64,000 bases of DNA, taken from the NCBI RefSeq assembly GCF_040361215.1, contig NZ_APND01000001.1, forward strand, positions 496,001-560,000. Direction: 5' to 3'. This DNA is from Salinisphaera dokdonensis (GTDB taxonomy: Bacteria > Pseudomonadota > Gammaproteobacteria > Nevskiales > Salinisphaeraceae). Position numbers and translations under genes: made by a program. The number at the start of each line of letters is the position of its first letter. Position 1 is the first letter of the stretch. The notes below the pieces were generated by a model that saw only the letters and a program-made list of their open reading frames with translations, was not told the origin of the DNA and did no database searches. Shown piece by piece: positions 60,011 through 64,000 of the stretch.

Positions 60011-61390
60011 TTAGCGACTACGGCGTGGGGAGCCGCTTTTGCTCTTGCCGCCTCGGCCGTCCTTCACATAAGGATTATCGCTGTTCTTGAACACCAGATT
60101 GATTGGCGTGCCGAAGAGATTGAATTTCTCTCGGAAGCGACGCATCAGATAGCGCTTGTACTCGTCGGACAGGCGCTGGGTCTGATTGCCATGAATCACG
60201 ATCGTCGGCGGGTTGCGGCCGCCCTGGTGCGCATAGCGCAGCTTGATCCGCCGGCCGTGCACGGCGGGCGGCGAATGGCCCTCGACCGCATCTTCAAGCG
60301 TGCGCGACAGCGCGTTGGTGGTCATCTCGGCAAACGCGGCTTTATGCGAAGCCTGCACCGCATCGAGAAGTTCGCGCAGGCCGGAACCATGCAGTGCGGA
60401 GATGAACAGCAGCGGCAGGTAATCGAAGGCGCCAATACGCTCGACCAGCTCGGCATGCAGCTTTTCGCGCGCCTTGCTCTTGAGGCCGTCCCATTTGTTG
60501 ACCGCGATCACGGCCGCCCGGCCACGCTCGATCGCCAGGCTGAGCAGGCGCACGTCCTGGGCGGACAGGCCACTGGCCGCGTCGAGCATCACGATCACCA
60601 CCTGCGCCTGTTCGGCCGCCTGCATGGCCTTGACCACGCTGACCTTCTCGACCGGGTCGTCGATACGCGAGCGCCGACGCACCCCGGCGGTATCGACAAT
60701 GACGTACGGCTTGTCGTCGAAGGTGAATTCGCTGGCGACCGCGTCGCGCGTCGTGCCCGGCGCGTTCTGCGTCAGCATGCGGGTTTCGCCCAGCAGACGA
60801 TTGACTAGCGTCGACTTGCCGGCATTCGGCCGCCCCAGCAGGGCCAGACGAATGGCATCGCGATGATGCGGAAGCACCTGGGCACGCGGCTCCGGCAAGC
60901 TGGCGAAGACATGTTCCAGCACGGCCGAAATACGATCGCCGTGGGTCGCGGAAATGGCCCAGGGGTCGCCCAGAGCCAGTGCATGGAACTCGGCCGATGC
61001 GCTGACCGCAACCTGGCCTTCGCTCTTGTTCACCACGACATGCACGGGCTGATCGATCCGTCGCAGCTGCTCCGCGATGGTCTCGTCGCCGGCGAGCAGG
61101 CCTTGGCGGGAGTCGACCACGAACAGCACGACATCGGCTTCTTCCAGAGCCGCGCGGGTCTGGGCGAACGCCTGGCTGTCGATATCCTCGTCGTCCTGAC
61201 CGATACCGCCGGTATCGATGACAATGTAGCGCCGCCCGGCATGCACGGCGAAGCCGTAGTGGCGATCGCGGGTCACGCCCGGCTGATCGGCCACCAATGC
61301 GTCACGGGTGCGCGTGAGGCGGTTGAACAGCGTGGACTTGCCCACATTGGGCCGACCCACAAGGGCCACCACGGGTAGTACGGATTCCAT
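60011..61390 (-). CDS. der: Ribosome-biogenesis GTPase Der (EngA)
   Basis: A 459-residue double-GTPase required for 50S assembly. It has G domain 1 (LVGRPNVGKSTLFNRL, DTGGIG, NKSEG with the G4 Lys kept) and G domain 2 (LLGRPNAGKSTLVNRLLGE, DTAGVRRRSR, NKWDG). The C-terminal KH-like domain ends with a basic tail (GRGGKSKSGSPRRSR). The start at 61390 fits the family; an open frame to 61468 lacks a ribosome site. It is 22 bp downstream of bamB in the conserved hisS-yfgM-bamB-der order. Confidence 0.97.
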   Translation of the reverse strand: MESVLPVVALVGRPNVGKSTLFNRLTRTRDALVADQPGVTRDRHYGFAVHAGRRYIVIDTGGIGQDDEDIDSQAFAQTRAALEEADVVLFVVDSRQGLLAGDETIAEQLRRIDQPVHVVVNKSEGQVAVSASAEFHALALGDPWAISATHGDRISAVLEHVFASLPEPRAQVLPHHRDAIRLALLGRPNAGKSTLVNRLLGETRMLTQNAPGTTRDAVASEFTFDDKPYVIVDTAGVRRRSRIDDPVEKVSVVKAMQAAEQAQVVIVMLDAASGLSAQDVRLLSLAIERGRAAVIAVNKWDGLKSKAREKLHAELVERIGAFDYLPLLFISALHGSGLRELLDAVQASHKAAFAEMTTNALSRTLEDAVEGHSPPAVHGRRIKLRYAHQGGRNPPTIVIHGNQTQRLSDEYKRYLMRRFREKFNLFGTPINLVFKNSDNPYVKDGRGGKSKSGSPRRSR

Positions 61391-61412
61391 GGGGCCAGCC
61401 TCGGCGTTGCGG

Positions 61413-62597
61413 TTATCGATCGCCGCTGGGCGTGAAACGCAGCGCGGCGATCTCGCCGTAGGCGCCAAGCACGATCACATGGTTACCCGTCACGATCGGC
61501 TGCGAGCGGATCGGCTCGTCGAAGACGTGCCCGCGGGCGATCACGCTGCCGTCGTCAGCCGACAACCAATGCACATAGCCTTCGTAATCGCCGACTACCA
61601 GATCGCCCTCGTAAAGCGCGGGACCGGTGAGCTCACGATATTTGAGGCCTTCCTGCTTCCACGTTTCACTGCCAGTGAGACGGTTGACCGCAGAGACGTC
61701 GCTGTCGCGATCAGCGGCATAGATATTTCGCTGGTCGTGCCCAAGCGCCCGCTCGGAGGCGATCTCGTGCTTCCAGCGTACGCGGCCCGACGTGATCGCC
61801 AGGGAGGCGAGCTGACCGCCGGCGCTTACGGCGTACAGTTCGTTGTCCATCACCAGCGGGTCGGCATCGATATCGACGATACGCTCGAGCTCGGAGCGGC
61901 CGCTCGGAAAAGCGATCGCCTGCGACCAGCGCTCTTCGCCGGTGTTCACGTCCAGCGCGAGCACCTTGCCGTTGTCGAGCCCGGCATACACGGTATTGCC
62001 GTCGATCACCGGCGACGACGTGCCGCGCAGGGTCAGCGTGGGTACGCTGCGCTCGATGGTCCAGCGGCGGTTGCCGGTGGCCAGGTCAAGGGCGACCAGA
62101 CGGCCGTCCAGCGTACGCGCCACGGCCAGCTCGCCGTTGGCGGCGGGTGCAGCGATGATCTCGCTCGACAGCTCCGCGGTCCATTCGCGTTCGCCAGTCG
62201 ATGCCGACAGCGCGACGATCTCGCCGTCACGCGTGCCCATGAGCAGCAGGCCGCCCGACACCGTCGGCCCCGAGATCAGGCGATCGCCGGTACGCGAACG
62301 CCAGATGCGATCGCCGCTGGCCAAGTCGAGCGCGACGACATAGCCGTCGCTGTTAGCCACATAGACCCGATCGTTCTTGATCGCGGGATCAAAACCGCTG
62401 ACGTATTCGCCGGCGCCCTCACCTGCGTCCGTCTTCCAGACCGTATTCATGCGATAGGCCGGCGCGTTGAGCTCGGTCAACGGGGTCGGCTCGGTCACAT
62501 TGGCGCCACCGCCACAGGCCGTGAGTACCGCACCCGACAGGGCCAGCGCGGCGATCAGGCCGGTCGTGCGAACAGAATTCGTGCGTCGATCATTCAT
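61413..62597 (-). CDS. bamB: Outer-membrane assembly lipoprotein BamB
   Basis: A 394-residue lipoprotein with lipobox LTAC, followed by an eight-bladed PQQ-type beta-propeller. Repeated blade motifs include YVVALDLASGDRIWRSRTG, IVALSASTGEREWTAEL, LVALDLATGNRRWTIE and VLALDVNTGEERWSQ. It helps the BAM complex insert beta-barrel proteins. It overlaps yfgM by 4 bp (ATGA), the normal operon arrangement. Confidence 0.97.
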   Translation of the reverse strand: MNDRRTNSVRTTGLIAALALSGAVLTACGGGANVTEPTPLTELNAPAYRMNTVWKTDAGEGAGEYVSGFDPAIKNDRVYVANSDGYVVALDLASGDRIWRSRTGDRLISGPTVSGGLLLMGTRDGEIVALSASTGEREWTAELSSEIIAAPAANGELAVARTLDGRLVALDLATGNRRWTIERSVPTLTLRGTSSPVIDGNTVYAGLDNGKVLALDVNTGEERWSQAIAFPSGRSELERIVDIDADPLVMDNELYAVSAGGQLASLAITSGRVRWKHEIASERALGHDQRNIYAADRDSDVSAVNRLTGSETWKQEGLKYRELTGPALYEGDLVVGDYEGYVHWLSADDGSVIARGHVFDEPIRSQPIVTGNHVIVLGAYGEIAALRFTPSGDR

Positions 62598-63265
62598 GAT
62601 GCAGAAGCGCTCTCTTTATCGGTCGGCGCGTCGGCCGCATCGGCCGGCGCGTTATCGGCAAGCTTGGTCTCGAGCGCACGGCTCGGGGTGTCCTGCGGCA
62701 GGTTCTCGAGGGCCAGCTGGTAGGCCTTGTAGGCCGCTTCACGATCGCCCTGGGCCGCGTGAATATCGCCCCGCACCTCAGCATAGAGTGCGTCGAACGA
62801 CGGGGGATGCTCGGCGTCGAGCATCTTCAGGGCCTCGTCGGCGTTGCCTTCAGTCCATGCCAAACGTGCGGCACGTACCCGCGCGATGTGGGATACACCC
62901 TCGCTGGCAGCGTTCTCCACCACCCAATCGAGCTGCTCACGCGCTTTGGCGTAATCTTCCTGTTCCACATAGTGACCGGCCAGGCGCAGCGCGGCGTTGG
63001 CCGCATACGGCGTGCCTGCGTAGTCGTCCTTCAGACGGGTCGCAGTTTCCAGCACCGTCTCGTTGACCTCGCCATTGGCGACGCCCTGCTCTACCTGCTG
63101 GTAGATGTCGGCCGCCTCGGTGGCCTGGTTCTCGCTATGCCAGCGCCAACCCTGCCAGCCGATGATCACGACCAGCCCGACCACGACACCGATTACCAGT
63201 GCCATGCCGTTGGAATCCCACCAGCGCTTGAGGCTGTTCATTTCTTCGTTTTCGAATTGGGCCAT
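62594..63265 (-). CDS. YfgM-like TPR membrane protein
   Basis: A 223-residue protein with a short cytoplasmic N-terminus (MAQFENEEMNSLKRWWDSNG), one membrane helix (MALVIGVVVGLVVIIGWQGW) and a periplasmic TPR domain (YAANAALRLAGHYVEQEDYA, FDALYAEVRGDIHAAQGDREAAYKAYQLALENL). This is the YfgM/DUF2133 family, an ancillary partner of the SecYEG-PpiD translocon. It lies between hisS and bamB in the usual order and is translationally coupled to bamB. Confidence 0.95.
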   Translation of the reverse strand: MAQFENEEMNSLKRWWDSNGMALVIGVVVGLVVIIGWQGWRWHSENQATEAADIYQQVEQGVANGEVNETVLETATRLKDDYAGTPYAANAALRLAGHYVEQEDYAKAREQLDWVVENAASEGVSHIARVRAARLAWTEGNADEALKMLDAEHPPSFDALYAEVRGDIHAAQGDREAAYKAYQLALENLPQDTPSRALETKLADNAPADAADAPTDKESASAS

Positions 63266-63332
63266 GCGTCGAGCTTTGCGTTGTTATTGGAGAAAGACGT
63301 TGTAAAGACTGCAATCAAGCCAGCAGGTTCAT

Positions 63333-64000
63333 TCACTCGCCGGCCAGCAGCGCAGCCAGCCGTTCGGCGGCCTGATCAATGGCGACCTGTTCCTGCGGGC
63401 GCCGATCCGCCAGCGGCTTGATCTGGATTTCGTCGGCCGCGGCTTCGTCGTCGCCGAACACGAGCGCGAACTGCGCGCCGCTCTTGTCGGCGCGCTTGAA
63501 CTGCGACTTCATGCTGCCGCCGCCGGCATGCACACGCAGGCGTAGCTCCGGCAATGCATCACGCAATGCCTCGGCCAGGGCCGGCACACGGGCACTCGCC
63601 GCATCGCCGGTATGGATGAGATAGACCTGCGGCTTGAGATCATCAAGCGGCACGTTCTGATCAAGCATGAGCGCAATCAGGCGTTCCACACCCAGGGCGA
63701 AACCCATGGCTGGCGTTCCGCTGCCGCCAAGCTGTTCGACCAGACCGTCGAAGCGCCCGCCGGAGCAGACCGCGTCCTGAGCACCGAGGTCCGAGGTGAT
63801 CCACTCGAACACCGTGCGCGTGTAGTAGTCCAGCCCGCGCACCAGCCGCGGATTGATCGTGTAATCGATCCCGAGCGCGTCCAGGCCTTCGCACAGGCCG
63901 TCGAAATGTGCGGTGGATTCGTCGCCGAGATGCTCGCGCAGTGTCGGCGCCTTCTCGACCAATTCGGCCATCGCCGGGTTCTTGGTATCGAGAATACGCA
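63333..64000 (-). CDS. hisS: Histidyl-tRNA synthetase, C-terminal part (runs off the window)
   Basis: The 3' 668 bp of hisS, continuing past the right edge. The frame enters as RILDTKNPAMAELV, typical of the HisS insertion, and carries motif-3 residues (DAVCSGGRFDGLVEQLGGSGTPAMGFALGVERLIAL), the His-binding NPRLVRGLDYYTRTVFEW and the anticodon-binding domain (QVYLIHTGDAASARVPALAEAL). The ATG at 63971 is internal. The enzyme charges tRNA-His with histidine. The gene heads the yfgM-bamB-der block with a 67-bp gap. Confidence 0.96.
   Translation of the reverse strand, partial: RILDTKNPAMAELVEKAPTLREHLGDESTAHFDGLCEGLDALGIDYTINPRLVRGLDYYTRTVFEWITSDLGAQDAVCSGGRFDGLVEQLGGSGTPAMGFALGVERLIALMLDQNVPLDDLKPQVYLIHTGDAASARVPALAEALRDALPELRLRVHAGGGSMKSQFKRADKSGAQFALVFGDDEAAADEIQIKPLADRRPQEQVAIDQAAERLAALLAGE

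Overview
The window is GC-rich (roughly 60-65% by eye) chromosomal DNA of a gammaproteobacterium. The block hisS-yfgM-bamB-der at the right end is a conserved gammaproteobacterial arrangement, and guaA, guaB, xseA and rsgA are core genes. Two BCCT-type compatible-solute transporters and Na+-coupled uptake point to a salt-adapted organism. A Salinisphaera-like bacterium would fit, but that genus assignment is inference. I found no rRNA, tRNA, CRISPR array, prophage or complete insertion sequence.

Layout. 0-15 kb: an MFS exporter, two related DUF6655-type lipoproteins, a CsbD-type stress protein, a YadG/YadH-like ABC exporter, a 3D-domain lipoprotein, a dCache-GGDEF diguanylate cyclase with a hairpin-rich leader, a metallo-hydrolase, a DUF2058 protein, two alpha/beta hydrolases, and an ECF sigma/anti-sigma pair followed by an EF-hand protein. 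15.2-21.4 kb: what looks like a 2-haloacid utilisation locus. It has a sigma-54 activator, a near-consensus sigma-54 promoter with candidate activator sites, a two-component Na+:solute symporter, a small membrane protein, and a type II haloacid dehalogenase with the full catalytic set. A convergent gene encodes a DehI-fold protein that lacks both known DehI catalytic residues. 21.5-25 kb: rsgA, then a lipoprotein trio (CsgG-like, DUF4810, DUF799) behind a strong RNA-like hairpin, and a glutathione transferase.

25.7-34 kb: a cytochrome b561-YceI fusion, an EF-hand protein, and an acyl-CoA metabolism cluster (two paired acyl-CoA dehydrogenases, thioesterase, DUF2784, MDR reductase). Two divergent promoter regions in this cluster share an identical 19-nt palindromic operator, so they probably form one local regulon. 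A diheme oxidoreductase follows. 34.4-42 kb: a second GGDEF protein, BetT-like BCCT, LysE-type exporter, DUF1244, acetylpolyamine amidohydrolase and a second BCCT. 42-51 kb: a large DUF6351 lipoprotein, DUF72, a D-2-hydroxyacid dehydrogenase, MOSC protein, orphan TAXI protein and a lower-GC isomerase. 51-64 kb: guaA, a YjiH transporter, a 480-bp nested palindromic extragenic element, guaB, xseA, an SH3 lipoprotein, der, bamB, yfgM and the 3' part of hisS.

Most promising for follow-up are the haloacid locus with its catalytically altered DehI homologue, the 19-nt operator pair, the palindromic element whose two terminal hairpins differ only by compensated changes, and the structured leaders near 7.3 kb and 22.9 kb.
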